Shown: positions 54,738 through 62,967, counted from the first letter of the stretch. The stretch is DNA of 64,000 bases from Sporosarcina luteola (GCF_023715245.1 NZ_JAMBNV010000001.1:868001-932000), one strand, 5' to 3'. The notes: generated by a model not told the origin, from the sequence alone. Made by a program: numbers and translations.

Positions 54738-55424
54738 ATGATTGTGATGAAAGATGTTTATAAGAAATACCCGAACGGTGTCGTTGCTGCGAATGGCATC
54801 AACGTCGAAATCGGTCGAGGCGAGTTTGTTTATGTCGTTGGGCCGAGCGGAGCGGGGAAATCGACATTCATTAAAATGATGTATCGCGAAGAATCCCCGA
54901 CAAAAGGCGACATTATCATTGACGGCATTAATCTTGCGACGCTAAGGAGTAAGAGAGTCCCTTATTTGAGAAGGCAGATTGGCGTCGTGTTCCAAGACTT
55001 TAAACTACTTCCTAAATTGAATGTTTACGAGAATGTCGCTTTCGCGCTTGAAGTGATTGAGGAATCACCGAAACAAATCCGAAAAAAAGTGAATGATGTA
55101 TTGGCGCTGGTCGGATTGACGCAAAAGGCGAGGATGTTCCCGAATGAGTTATCGGGCGGCGAGCAGCAGCGGGTTTCCATTGCCAGATCGATCGTCAATG
55201 TCCCGAAGGTCGTCATAGCGGACGAGCCGACAGGTAACTTGGATCCCGATACGTCTTGGGAAATCATGAAGATTTTTGAACAGATAAATGCGCGCGGTAC
55301 GACAATTGTCATGGCCACGCATAATAAAGAGATCGTAAATACAATCAGACATCGGGTCATCGTCGTCGATGGCGGGATGATCACGAGAGATGAATATGAA
55401 GGAGTATACGGTTATGAAAGCTAG
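54738..55424 (+). CDS. ftsE: Cell division ATP-binding protein FtsE
   Basis: A 228-residue ABC ATPase. GPSGAGKSTFIKMM is Walker A, LSGGEQQRVSIARSI the signature and VVIADEPTGNLDP Walker B. It forms a complex with FtsX that does not transport but controls peptidoglycan hydrolases outside the cell. The coiled-coil M23 peptidase two genes downstream is the likely target. It overlaps ftsX by 11 nt. Confidence 0.97.
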   Translation: MIVMKDVYKKYPNGVVAANGINVEIGRGEFVYVVGPSGAGKSTFIKMMYREESPTKGDIIIDGINLATLRSKRVPYLRRQIGVVFQDFKLLPKLNVYENVAFALEVIEESPKQIRKKVNDVLALVGLTQKARMFPNELSGGEQQRVSIARSIVNVPKVVIADEPTGNLDPDTSWEIMKIFEQINARGTTIVMATHNKEIVNTIRHRVIVVDGGMITRDEYEGVYGYES

Positions 55425-56298
55425 GACGATGGGGCGCCATGTCAGAGAAAGCCTGAAAAGCCTCGGCCGGAACAGCTGGATGACGTTCGCTTCTGTCAGT
55501 GCGGTTACCGTCACACTTCTGCTCGTCGGGGTGTTCATCGTCATCATGATGAACTTGAACCAATTAGCAGATAATCTAGAGAATGATGTGGAAATAAAAG
55601 TCATCACGGAACCGGCTGCAGATGCCGAGGCTGTGAAAACGTTGGAAGAGCAAGTCCGGAATACACCAGGTGTAAGCGAAGTCGTCCATGCGACAAAGGA
55701 CGAAGAACTTGAAAAAATGATTAAATCCTTCGGGGATGAATTGAACTTGTACAAGCAGAGCAACCCATTAGGGGACGCGCTCTATGTGAAAGCGAAGAAT
55801 CCACACGAGACAGCTGAAGTCGCTCAAAAGATCGATTCATACGACTACACATACGAAGTCGTTTACGGTGAAGGGAAAATCGAGAAATTGTTCAATGTTC
55901 TCAATATGAGTAGGAACATTGGATTGGTGCTTATTCTAGCACTGTTATTCACTGCGATGTTCTTAATTTCAAATACGATTCGTCTCACAATTGTTGCAAG
56001 AGGACGAGAAATCGAGATTATGAAACTAGTAGGTGCAACGAATGGCTTCGTACGGATTCCGTTCGTACTCGAAGGGGTTTGGCTAGGCATACTCGGAGCA
56101 ATCATTCCGATGGTCGTCATTTCCGTTTCGTATTACGAGCTGTATACACAATGGCAGCCAAGATTGCAGAACGAATTATTCCAATTATTGAATACAACAC
56201 CTTTTATTCTTCAGGTGAATGGCCTGCTTCTTTTCATGGGCGTGTTTATCGGAGTATGGGGCAGTTTCATGTCTGTCCGCAAATTTCTTAGAGTCTAA
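55414..56298 (+). CDS. ftsX: Cell division membrane protein FtsX
   Basis: 294 residues from ATG 55414, with AAGGAG at 55399-55404; the longer frame from 55390 has no good site. HVRESLKSLGRNSWMTFASV is the typical Gram-positive FtsX N-terminus. One span at about 22-45, an extracellular domain at about 50-165 that should contact the hydrolase, then three spans with RLTIVARGREIEIMKLVGAT, the FtsX/MacB signature, between the first two. Confidence 0.96.
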   Translation: MKARTMGRHVRESLKSLGRNSWMTFASVSAVTVTLLLVGVFIVIMMNLNQLADNLENDVEIKVITEPAADAEAVKTLEEQVRNTPGVSEVVHATKDEELEKMIKSFGDELNLYKQSNPLGDALYVKAKNPHETAEVAQKIDSYDYTYEVVYGEGKIEKLFNVLNMSRNIGLVLILALLFTAMFLISNTIRLTIVARGREIEIMKLVGATNGFVRIPFVLEGVWLGILGAIIPMVVISVSYYELYTQWQPRLQNELFQLLNTTPFILQVNGLLLFMGVFIGVWGSFMSVRKFLRV

Positions 56299-56345
56299 CA
56301 GGCTGTCACGAAAGAGGGGAACGCTGTAGTCCCCGGCAACAGCCT
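56299..56345 (+). promoter_or_regulatory. Hairpin in the ftsX-M23 peptidase gap
   Basis: AGGCTGT pairs with ACAGCCT, enclosing GGGG/CCCC. No T-run follows, so it is more likely an mRNA structure in the leader of the peptidase gene than a terminator. In B. subtilis the leader of the FtsEX-controlled hydrolase gene cwlO is known to make its mRNA unstable; an analogous role here is a guess. Confidence 0.55.
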
Positions 56346-56396
56346 GATTGTGAACGAATCAACCTGCAGCAGTAGCTTAAAGGGGGAAATAAGAAG

Positions 56397-57686
56397 TTGA
56401 ACAATCGTAGATGGATTGTATTAAGTTTTGTCATCGTCTTCCTGATGACCTCGGTACTAGGTCAATCAGAGGCTTTGGCAAGCACATTGAATGATTTGAA
56501 GAATGAACAAAAGCAGAACCAACAGAAAAAGCAGAATCTGAAATCCAATATGGAAACTAAAGATAATGCTATTAAGAAAACTGAAAACGAAATTGATAAG
56601 TTTTTGAAGCAAATTAGTGACTTGAATAAAGAAATTGAAGAAGCCAATGCAAATATTAACCGCGTCATCGATAAGATCAACAAAACGAATGAAGAAATCG
56701 ATGCATTGAAGGAATCTATCAAGGATCTTGAAAACAAGATCGCTGAACGAGACGTCGTCCTTAGGGAACGAGTGCGAGCGATGCAAGTGAAGGGCAACGA
56801 TGTGAATTACATAGACGTCCTGCTTGGGGCAAACAGTTTTGCTGATTTCATCGACCGTTTTTCCACAGTAACAACGCTGATGGACGCAGACCGTGATATT
56901 ATGCGTAGACAGCAGGAAGATATAGAGCAACTCGAAGCTGAAAAGGCGCTTGTTGAAAAGAAATTGAAAGAACTGAGAGAAAACAAGGCGAAACTCGAAA
57001 AGCTGAAAGAGCACTTAAAAGCTAGAAAAAATGAAAAAAATAGAGTGATTGATCAATTGGAAGCGGAGCAGGAAAGGCTTTCAAGGGAAAAGAAACAATT
57101 AGAGAAAGAATTCCACGAAGCAATTGAAGTGGATGCTCAGTTGGAGAAGAAAATCGTCGCCGAGCAGAAGCGTATTGCGGAAATCGCCCGTAAAGAAGCG
57201 GAACGAAAACGGAAAGCGAGAGAGGCAGCAGCAAAAGCAAAGAAACCAGGCACATTGCCGCAAGTCTCAAATGGTTTCTGGACGAGACCTGCGAATGGAA
57301 CTTATTCCTCTTCGTTCGGTTGGCGGATACACCCGATCTATGGCACGAAGCGTCAGCACCGTGGTGCTGACATTGCAGCACCAATTGGAACGCCGGTCGT
57401 GGCGGCTGGGGACGGAGTCGTCTCCTATGCGGGAACTATGGGCGGATTCGGGAATGTCATTATGATTACACATTCAACAGACGGCGGTATTTTCACGACG
57501 GTCTATGCACATCTATCGAAAATCAGTGTCAGCACTGGACAAGTCGTTGACAAAGGTTCATATATCGGAGCCATCGGCAATACAGGAGCATCAACGGGCC
57601 CACACTTGCATTTCGAAATGCACATCGGGAACTGGACTGCTTCCGGTCCAAGCGCTGTGAATCCATTGCGATATGTATCTTTTTAA
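56397..57686 (+). CDS. Secreted coiled-coil M23 peptidase, probable FtsEX-controlled cell wall hydrolase
   Basis: 429 residues from TTG 56397 with AAAGGGGGAAAT upstream. A signal peptide ends near SEALA. Residues about 30-290 are nearly continuous coiled coil, as in EnvC, PcsB and CwlO. The last 130 residues are an M23 (LytM) domain with HRGADIAAP (HxxxD zinc ligands), YAHL and HLHFEMH, so all metal and catalytic positions are present and it should be an active endopeptidase, unlike EnvC. It follows ftsX directly and should be recruited by its extracellular loop. Confidence 0.92.
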   Translation: MNNRRWIVLSFVIVFLMTSVLGQSEALASTLNDLKNEQKQNQQKKQNLKSNMETKDNAIKKTENEIDKFLKQISDLNKEIEEANANINRVIDKINKTNEEIDALKESIKDLENKIAERDVVLRERVRAMQVKGNDVNYIDVLLGANSFADFIDRFSTVTTLMDADRDIMRRQQEDIEQLEAEKALVEKKLKELRENKAKLEKLKEHLKARKNEKNRVIDQLEAEQERLSREKKQLEKEFHEAIEVDAQLEKKIVAEQKRIAEIARKEAERKRKAREAAAKAKKPGTLPQVSNGFWTRPANGTYSSSFGWRIHPIYGTKRQHRGADIAAPIGTPVVAAGDGVVSYAGTMGGFGNVIMITHSTDGGIFTTVYAHLSKISVSTGQVVDKGSYIGAIGNTGASTGPHLHFEMHIGNWTASGPSAVNPLRYVSF

Positions 57687-57698
57687 GTAAGACTCTAA

Positions 57699-57747
57699 GG
57701 AACTGCACCCAATCGTCAATCGGTTGGAGTTGCGGTTCCTTTTTTAT
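57699..57747 (+). terminator. Terminator after the M23 peptidase gene
   Basis: GGAACTGCA-CCCAATC pairs with a GGTTGG-AGTTGCGGTTCC arm (bulged), followed by TTTTTTAT. Confidence 0.75.
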
Positions 57748-57863
57748 TTGGTGAAACTTCACAAAGTCTTTCTATTTATCCGCGATACTGGAAGCAATAT
57801 GCTCGCACGGTATAAGTTTTTCCTTTAGCATAGCCATATAAACATCAAAGGGGTTAAACTCTT

Positions 57864-58520
57864 ATGACTGTCACCAAATTGTTTTTAATCGGTAATTTCA
57901 CGGCGCCGTCCACGTGGATCGCTCTCATCATTGCATTCATTCTTTCATATATTGCTGTCCGGCTGAAGTTTGAAAAGCAGTCTGCAAATCGGTTCGGAGA
58001 CACTATTTTTTATGTCATCATCATCTGGAAATTGTCGGTCATCATTACCGATTTCAAGATTGTCATCAATGCGCCGTTCGCGCTTCTTTATTTCAACGGA
58101 GGGATTATCGGGTTCATCCTCGGATTGTCTTTCGTCGCGTTCCGGACATGGCTTGATTGGCAAAAGAAACGGATTGACAAGGATATGCTCGTTGCCTTAT
58201 TCATAGGTGCCGTATTCGTCCAAGCCGTATTCCAAGTGATGATGGCACTGTTGAATGAAGGAAGTCTGTTCGCGCGTGTCGGAACGGCTGTCGTCTTTCT
58301 GAGTCTCCTATTTTTCATTTGGAAAAACATCGAACAGAGCGAAAGCCATATTGTTCAGCTATCCTTGCTGTTCATGGCGGCACATGTCTTTGTTGCAGTA
58401 ATCCAGCCGAAAGGGTTGATGAATCCACCGCTGCTCGTGACAGTATTGATTGGATTGTTTTTCACTTTATTGTTCGTGAAAGAACCTATAGGACAAACGG
58501 AAGGGGGTAAAGCAGGATGA
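57864..58520 (+). CDS. Integral membrane protein of unknown function, paired with a thioredoxin-like protein
   Basis: A 218-residue protein with about seven membrane spans and short loops. I do not recognise a named family with certainty. FGDTIFYVIIIWKLSVIITD and the following YFNGGIIGFILG are the most distinctive parts, and it contains no Cys, so it is not itself a CcdA-type thiol carrier. Its stop overlaps the start of the ResA-like gene (ATGA at 58517), suggesting it anchors or supplies that protein. AAAGGGG precedes the ATG. Confidence 0.78.
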   Translation: MTVTKLFLIGNFTAPSTWIALIIAFILSYIAVRLKFEKQSANRFGDTIFYVIIIWKLSVIITDFKIVINAPFALLYFNGGIIGFILGLSFVAFRTWLDWQKKRIDKDMLVALFIGAVFVQAVFQVMMALLNEGSLFARVGTAVVFLSLLFFIWKNIEQSESHIVQLSLLFMAAHVFVAVIQPKGLMNPPLLVTVLIGLFFTLLFVKEPIGQTEGGKAG

Positions 58521-59113
58521 ATAAAAAAGTGATCGGGTACATAATTGCTGCATTGCTCATCGGATCGATGGTCGTGATCATGGTCAACCAGAATGTGAAG
58601 AAGGCAGATCCTATAGATAAATCGAGCGTCCTGATCGAACCGAAAGACGGGGCCGGGGCTGCCGGGAAAGGTGAAATCGGATTGGATTTTGGAAATATCC
58701 CGCCCGACTTCGAACTCGCTACATTGGACGGTGAAACACTTACATTGTCCGAACTGAAAGGGAAAAAAGTCGTCCTAAATTTCTGGGCAACATGGTGCCC
58801 GCCATGCAAGGCGGAAATGCCGCATATGCAAAACTACTACCGGAATTCCGCAGAGGAAGATAATGTGGAAATAGTCGCTGTCAATTTGACGAGCAGCGAG
58901 AACCGGGGCGTGAAAGTCGTCCAAGAATTCATTGAATCATACGGGTTGACGTTCAAGATACCTTTGGATGAAACAGGAATCGTCGGAGAGGAATATCAAG
59001 TATTCCAAATCCCAACAACGTATATGCTGAACACGGATGGAACGATTTCCCAAATTGTAAAAGGGCCGATGGATGAATCGACCTTGAAAACACTAATCGA
59101 CGATCTTGATTGA
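58517..59113 (+). CDS. Membrane-anchored thiol-disulfide oxidoreductase (TlpA/ResA-like)
   Basis: 198 residues. One N-terminal span (about 6-22) anchors a thioredoxin domain on the outer face. FWATWCPPCKAEMPH holds the CPPC active site typical of ResA/TlpA reductants; QIPTTYML supplies the cis-Pro. Related proteins reduce apocytochrome c before heme attachment or act in spore/envelope disulfide control. A cytochrome c gene lies 4 kb upstream (54075), but other roles are possible. The position between the FtsEX hydrolase and ctpB is not that of resA in Bacillus. Confidence 0.88.
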   Translation: MNKKVIGYIIAALLIGSMVVIMVNQNVKKADPIDKSSVLIEPKDGAGAAGKGEIGLDFGNIPPDFELATLDGETLTLSELKGKKVVLNFWATWCPPCKAEMPHMQNYYRNSAEEDNVEIVAVNLTSSENRGVKVVQEFIESYGLTFKIPLDETGIVGEEYQVFQIPTTYMLNTDGTISQIVKGPMDESTLKTLIDDLD

Positions 59114-59187
59114 TTATAAAAGCCGGATTTCTGTTGTCGTAACAGACCGATTTCGTTCATATAGTGGACGGAGGAGGGATGTTATCG

Positions 59188-60630
59188 ATGCGCAGAAGCC
59201 GGTTTTTAGTTTTTGCGATACTGGCGGTAATGGCGGCAGGCGTATTTTTAGTGTTGGACGGCTGCTCAGCGGATAAAGGGAATAGGGCGGATTCGGCTTT
59301 GAAAGGGGCGTTCCCGGTCATTGACGAAGCGTATAGCATCATTCAGGAGAAAGCGGTGTACCCGGTCGAAGGGGACAGGCTCATCGAAGGGGCGCTGCGC
59401 GGCATGGCGGATGTCATCGGAGATCCATATTCCACGTACCTATCCGAGGAGGAAGCGGAGTCGCATCGTGAGTCATTAGCCGGTGAAAAAGTAGGCATCG
59501 GTGCGGAAATCACGAGGTCAGGCGGCAGGTATATCATTGTTGCACCAATCAAAGGGTCCCCTGCTGAGAAAGCGGGTCTGCAGCCTTATGACGAAATCGT
59601 CCGCATCAACGGGGAAGCGCTCGGAGGCTTGACGCTGCAAGATGTCGTCAGGAAAATCCGTGGCAAGGAAGGTACTGCATTGGAAATGACGATATACAGG
59701 CCAGACTTGAACAAGCATCTTGAGTTGAAAGTGATGCGCGATGTCATTCCGGTAAAAACGGTGTCAGCTGAGTTGATGGAAGAAAGGGGCACAAAATTCG
59801 GTTACATAGCGTTGACGATGTTCGGTGATGAAACAGCGGCCGAATGGAAAAAGGCGACCGATGAATTGATCAAAGGCGGCGCCGAGGCGCTTGTGATCGA
59901 TGTGCGCGGCAATCCGGGCGGTTATTTGCGTGCCGTCGGTGAGGTTGCCGGAAGTTTATTGCAGGAAGATACGGTCTTTGCCTATATGCAAAACGTGAAA
60001 GGCGAATTGACGCCACTCGTTGTGGAACCTTCCGAAAACTTCAAGTTTGATGAAAAACTTAAAAAGATGCCTGTCGTCCTGCTTCAGGATAAAGGGAGCG
60101 CATCGGCGAGCGAAGTGTTGAGCGGTGCATTGAAAGATTTGCGAAGAGGCTTCATTATCGGACAGGTCAGTTTCGGAAAAGGGACCGTCCAAGATACGAT
60201 GGAGCTGTCGAACGGCGGCGAAATGAAGTTATCCACACATAAATGGTTGACACCGAAAGAGACATGGATTCATGGCAAAGGCGTCCCTGCCGACCTGGAG
60301 TCCGAGCAAAGCAAGCTATTCACCGAGCATATCCGGTTCTCCACGGATGTCTACGCAACCGGAGATTACCATGAGGATATCGCTTATGGACAACGGCTCC
60401 TTACCGGCCTCGGCTATAAACTCGAACGAGATGACGGCTACTTCGATGAATCGACAGCGGTTGCCGTCCACGAGTTCCGGGTCGATGCAAAAGTATCCCC
60501 CGAGAGCCTTATGGACCGTAAATTCTTTGCCGCCATCCGCGAACGGGTTGAGGACTATCGTAAAGACAAAGCGAACGACACGCAGCTGCAAGTGGCAATC
60601 GGCTATGTGCATCATATTTTGAATGACTGA
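59188..60630 (+). CDS. ctpB: C-terminal processing serine protease, S41 family (CtpB-like)
   Basis: 480 residues from ATG 59188; GGAGGAGG at 59170-59177 is too near ATG 59179 and GTG 59164 precedes it. An N-terminal hydrophobic segment ends LVLDGCS, a possible lipobox. A PDZ domain (about 85-170) is followed by the S41 core: DKGSASASEVLSGAL has the catalytic Ser, and FGKGTVQ the catalytic Lys. A C-terminal peptidoglycan-binding domain (LLTGLGYKLERDDGYFDEST) completes the family plan. In Bacillus the protein cleaves SpoIVFA during sporulation. Its order ftsX...ctpB-minJ is conserved. Confidence 0.93.
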   Translation: MRRSRFLVFAILAVMAAGVFLVLDGCSADKGNRADSALKGAFPVIDEAYSIIQEKAVYPVEGDRLIEGALRGMADVIGDPYSTYLSEEEAESHRESLAGEKVGIGAEITRSGGRYIIVAPIKGSPAEKAGLQPYDEIVRINGEALGGLTLQDVVRKIRGKEGTALEMTIYRPDLNKHLELKVMRDVIPVKTVSAELMEERGTKFGYIALTMFGDETAAEWKKATDELIKGGAEALVIDVRGNPGGYLRAVGEVAGSLLQEDTVFAYMQNVKGELTPLVVEPSENFKFDEKLKKMPVVLLQDKGSASASEVLSGALKDLRRGFIIGQVSFGKGTVQDTMELSNGGEMKLSTHKWLTPKETWIHGKGVPADLESEQSKLFTEHIRFSTDVYATGDYHEDIAYGQRLLTGLGYKLERDDGYFDESTAVAVHEFRVDAKVSPESLMDRKFFAAIRERVEDYRKDKANDTQLQVAIGYVHHILND

Positions 60631-60636
60631 ACTAGG

Positions 60637-60756
60637 AAGGGCTCCTTTATTCCAACAAGTGCTCAATTAATCTCGCAAAGGCTCAATTATTCCAGCAAGG
60701 GCTCATTAAATTGCACAAGGGCTCAATTAATCTTGCAAAGGCTCAATTACTGTCAA
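60637..60756. repeat. Intergenic repeat array C, six units, period 20 bp
   Basis: Units start at 60637, 60657, 60677, 60697, 60717 and 60737, exactly 20 bp apart. The core is AAGGGCTCAATTA, with the remaining 7 bp varying (for example TCTCGC, TTCCAGC, TTGCAC). The array starts 6 bp after the ctpB stop and ends just before a terminator, so it lies inside the ctpB 3' UTR. Confidence 0.9.
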
Positions 60757-60764
60757 ACACTCCA

Positions 60765-60797
60765 AACTCCCTGCACTCGCAGGGAGTGTTTTTATTG
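60765..60797 (+). terminator. Terminator after ctpB and array C
   Basis: ACTCCCTGC pairs with GCAGGGAGT, followed by GTTTTTAT. Upstream AACACTCC could pair alternatively with GGAGTGTT. Confidence 0.88.
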
Positions 60798-60927
60798 AGA
60801 ATAATAGTAATTGCCTGTCAAAGAAGACTCAATTCAAAGAAAATTTATCGGCCGTCTCACACGTGAGGCGTTTCTTTTGATACAATAGGGAATAATCATG
60901 TTTTCGGGGATAGGATGGTGATGGTTG

Positions 60928-62097
60928 ATGAGTGAACAAGTACTAATGGATCTGTTACAAGCGATTGCACTATTTTTCCTGAATCCAGTTTGGTTGATTG
61001 CCATAGTGGCAGCGGTCGGATTAGGGTACTTCCGGGTGAAGCGGGAACGGCGCAGTTTCCTTGTGCGACTTCACCCCGGCTTGACAGAAATGAAAAGGCT
61101 GCTTGCTGAATCGTGGCTACCGGCGCTGATCGTTTCAATCCTCATATCTGGAATCGGCTTCACTGTCGATATTACCTGGATTGCGCTATTTTCTGCAGTC
61201 GCTATTTTATCGATGATCTCATTTTATTATCTAGCAGCATCGCCGATTTATTTTGCGGCCATCGCATTTTTCGGCTTATATGCGTTTCAGCAATGGGGTC
61301 CCAACTTTGCATATCGCGGGTGGACGCCAGCTGATGTCGATCTGTTCGGGGGCATGGCGTTGACGGTCCCGGTCATTGCGGGAATTTTCCTCATCGTCGA
61401 AGGGTTCCTCGTCCGTCGTCATACTGCCGCTTATGCCTCTCCTTTCTTGACGAAGACGAACCGCGGATTGCGGGCGGCTGCATTTAAATCGAAGCGGCTC
61501 TGGCTGCTGCCGATTTTGTTTCTCGTGCCAGGGGATTTCCTGTCGGGAATCGCGCCATATTGGCCTCAATTTACGTTAGGAGCTACCGCGTTCAGCTTCC
61601 TTCCTGTGCCGATTATAATCGGATTTTCGCAAGTCGCAAGAGCTAGTTTTCCGGATGTTCTATTCCCGAAAATTGGACAAGCAATCACATTCATTGGTGC
61701 GGTTGTCATTGCCGTCGGTGCATTTGCATGGTGGATGCCGATTCTTGGATGGGCAGCACTGCTTATAGGCGTTGTCGGCAGGCTGGTGCTATCGATCCTT
61801 GTCGCTGTACGGGAGCGCAAAGGAGGATTTGCGGCGGCGCCTCAATCGGCTGGCGTCATCATCGCAGGCATCTTACCGGACTCGCCGGGTGAAAAACTCG
61901 GGTTGGTTCCAGGGGAGTGCATCCGGAAGGTCAATGGCATCCAAGTTTCGAATGAAAAGGAATTGTATGATGCGATTCAAGTGAACGCCGCCCATTGCCG
62001 ACTGCAAGTGATCGGCCGGGACGGTGAAGTACGGCTTATGCAACAAGTGCTCTACCGTCATGATCATCACCGGTTGGGGCTGCTCGTTGTCCGTTAA
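60928..62097 (+). CDS. minJ: Division topological determinant MinJ
   Basis: 389 residues from ATG 60928 (an in-frame TTG immediately before it is less likely). Six or seven membrane spans occupy residues about 10-290; the C-terminus is a PDZ domain (IAGILPDSPGEKLGLVPGE, then IRKVNGIQVSN). This plan and its place after ctpB match B. subtilis MinJ, which links DivIVA at the poles and septum to MinCD. It is in the same 3' order as in Bacillus, followed by csbA, but swrA is absent. Confidence 0.9.
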   Translation: MSEQVLMDLLQAIALFFLNPVWLIAIVAAVGLGYFRVKRERRSFLVRLHPGLTEMKRLLAESWLPALIVSILISGIGFTVDITWIALFSAVAILSMISFYYLAASPIYFAAIAFFGLYAFQQWGPNFAYRGWTPADVDLFGGMALTVPVIAGIFLIVEGFLVRRHTAAYASPFLTKTNRGLRAAAFKSKRLWLLPILFLVPGDFLSGIAPYWPQFTLGATAFSFLPVPIIIGFSQVARASFPDVLFPKIGQAITFIGAVVIAVGAFAWWMPILGWAALLIGVVGRLVLSILVAVRERKGGFAAAPQSAGVIIAGILPDSPGEKLGLVPGECIRKVNGIQVSNEKELYDAIQVNAAHCRLQVIGRDGEVRLMQQVLYRHDHHRLGLLVVR

Positions 62098-62158
62098 TTG
62101 AATTCAGTTAAGCCTCCGGCGGATGTCACAGATTTTCATTCGGAAGGTTTGGTGTAAA

Positions 62159-62422
62159 ATGGATATCGCTACATTGGAAACGAAATTAATGCTAGCCTTG
62201 TTCCTGCCGGGATTGCTCGTCGTGTTTTTCACACGCGTCACATTCCACCATTTCGTCGGGCTCGCGTTGACGATTGCGCTCATCGCTGCGTCGGTTTACG
62301 CAGGGTATACGCATAACTGGATTCTGTACGCGGCGGATGCGCTTTCATTGACTGTCGGTTTTTGGTACGCGACGCGGATGGTGAAGAAGGCGAGAAGGTT
62401 AGGCAATGAAGTGGATGAATGA
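62159..62422 (+). CDS. csbA: CsbA family membrane protein (DUF2198)
   Basis: 87 residues from ATG 62159, with GGAAGGTTTGGTG upstream; the longer frame from 62123 starts before that site. Three hydrophobic segments are visible (LMLALFLPGLLVVFF, the one around VGLALTIALIAASVYAG, and the last around YAADALSLTVGF). TRVTFHHFVG between the first two is conserved in CsbA. In B. subtilis csbA is sigma-B controlled; no sigma-B site could be recognised here. Function unknown. Confidence 0.85.
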   Translation: MDIATLETKLMLALFLPGLLVVFFTRVTFHHFVGLALTIALIAASVYAGYTHNWILYAADALSLTVGFWYATRMVKKARRLGNEVDE

Positions 62423-62427
62423 GGAAT

Positions 62428-62460
62428 GGCCGCTCCGGTTATGGGGCGGCCTTTTTTTAC
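62428..62460 (+). terminator. Terminator after csbA
   Basis: GGCCGC-CC pairs with GG-GCGGCC, followed by seven T. Confidence 0.9.
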
Positions 62461-62477
62461 CGTTTGTGTGGTATTAA

Positions 62478-62657
62478 TGATCACTCGGGAGGATTTATGA
62501 TCACTCGGGAGGATTTATGATCACTCGCGAGGATTTATGATCACTCGCCAGGGTTTATGATCACTCACGAAGGTTTATGATCACTCGCCGGTGTTTATGA
62601 TCACTTGCCAGGGTTTATGATCACTCGCAAGGAGTTATGATCACTCACCAAGATGTA
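62478..62657. repeat. Intergenic repeat array D, nine units, period exactly 20 bp
   Basis: Units start at 62478, 62498, 62518 and on to 62638. Each begins TGATCACT (TGATCAC plus T in unit 7 followed by TG) and ends in TTTA or a close variant; the 8 bp between vary (CGGGAGGA, CGCGAGGA, CGCCAGGG, CACGAAGG, CGCCGGTG, TGCCAGGG, CGCAAGGA, CACCAAGA). Units 1 and 2 are identical. It lies between the csbA terminator and the convergent azlD stop, which it touches. Confidence 0.95.
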
Positions 62658-62658
62658 C

Positions 62659-62967
62659 TTACATAAAAAATCCGTAAATGGCGAGTACACCAATCGTGCC
62701 GAGGACGACTGGCATGACGCCGCCTCCGAGAAAAGCGATCAGGAAGGCGGTTGCAGCACCGATGATGCCGAATAGGATGTTGCCTTCTTGAACGAAGATG
62801 ATTGCCGGGAAGATGAGTGCCCCAAGTACGGCGTATGGGATATTGCTGAGGACGCCGCTGACAATCGGCGGCAATTCTTTGCCGTCGAGGAATGTAAGGG
62901 GCACCATTCGCGGGATGTACGTGACAACCGCCATTCCGAAGAGCATCCACCAATAGGTCTGGCCCAT
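62659..62967 (-). CDS. azlD: Branched-chain amino acid exporter small subunit AzlD
   Basis: A 102-residue membrane protein with about three or four spans. TYIPRMVPLTFLDGKELPP is the AzlD signature, and the rest is hydrophobic. With AzlC it forms an exporter of branched-chain amino acids (and their analogues such as azaleucine). It overlaps the azlC stop in an ATGA arrangement (62967). Confidence 0.92.
   Translation of the reverse strand: MGQTYWWMLFGMAVVTYIPRMVPLTFLDGKELPPIVSGVLSNIPYAVLGALIFPAIIFVQEGNILFGIIGAATAFLIAFLGGGVMPVVLGTIGVLAIYGFFM

Noticed and set aside
62478-62657. CRISPR array
   Set aside because: Units are only 20 bp with no true spacers; the variable part is 8 bp and related between units. 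No cas genes in the window. The same holds for the other three arrays.
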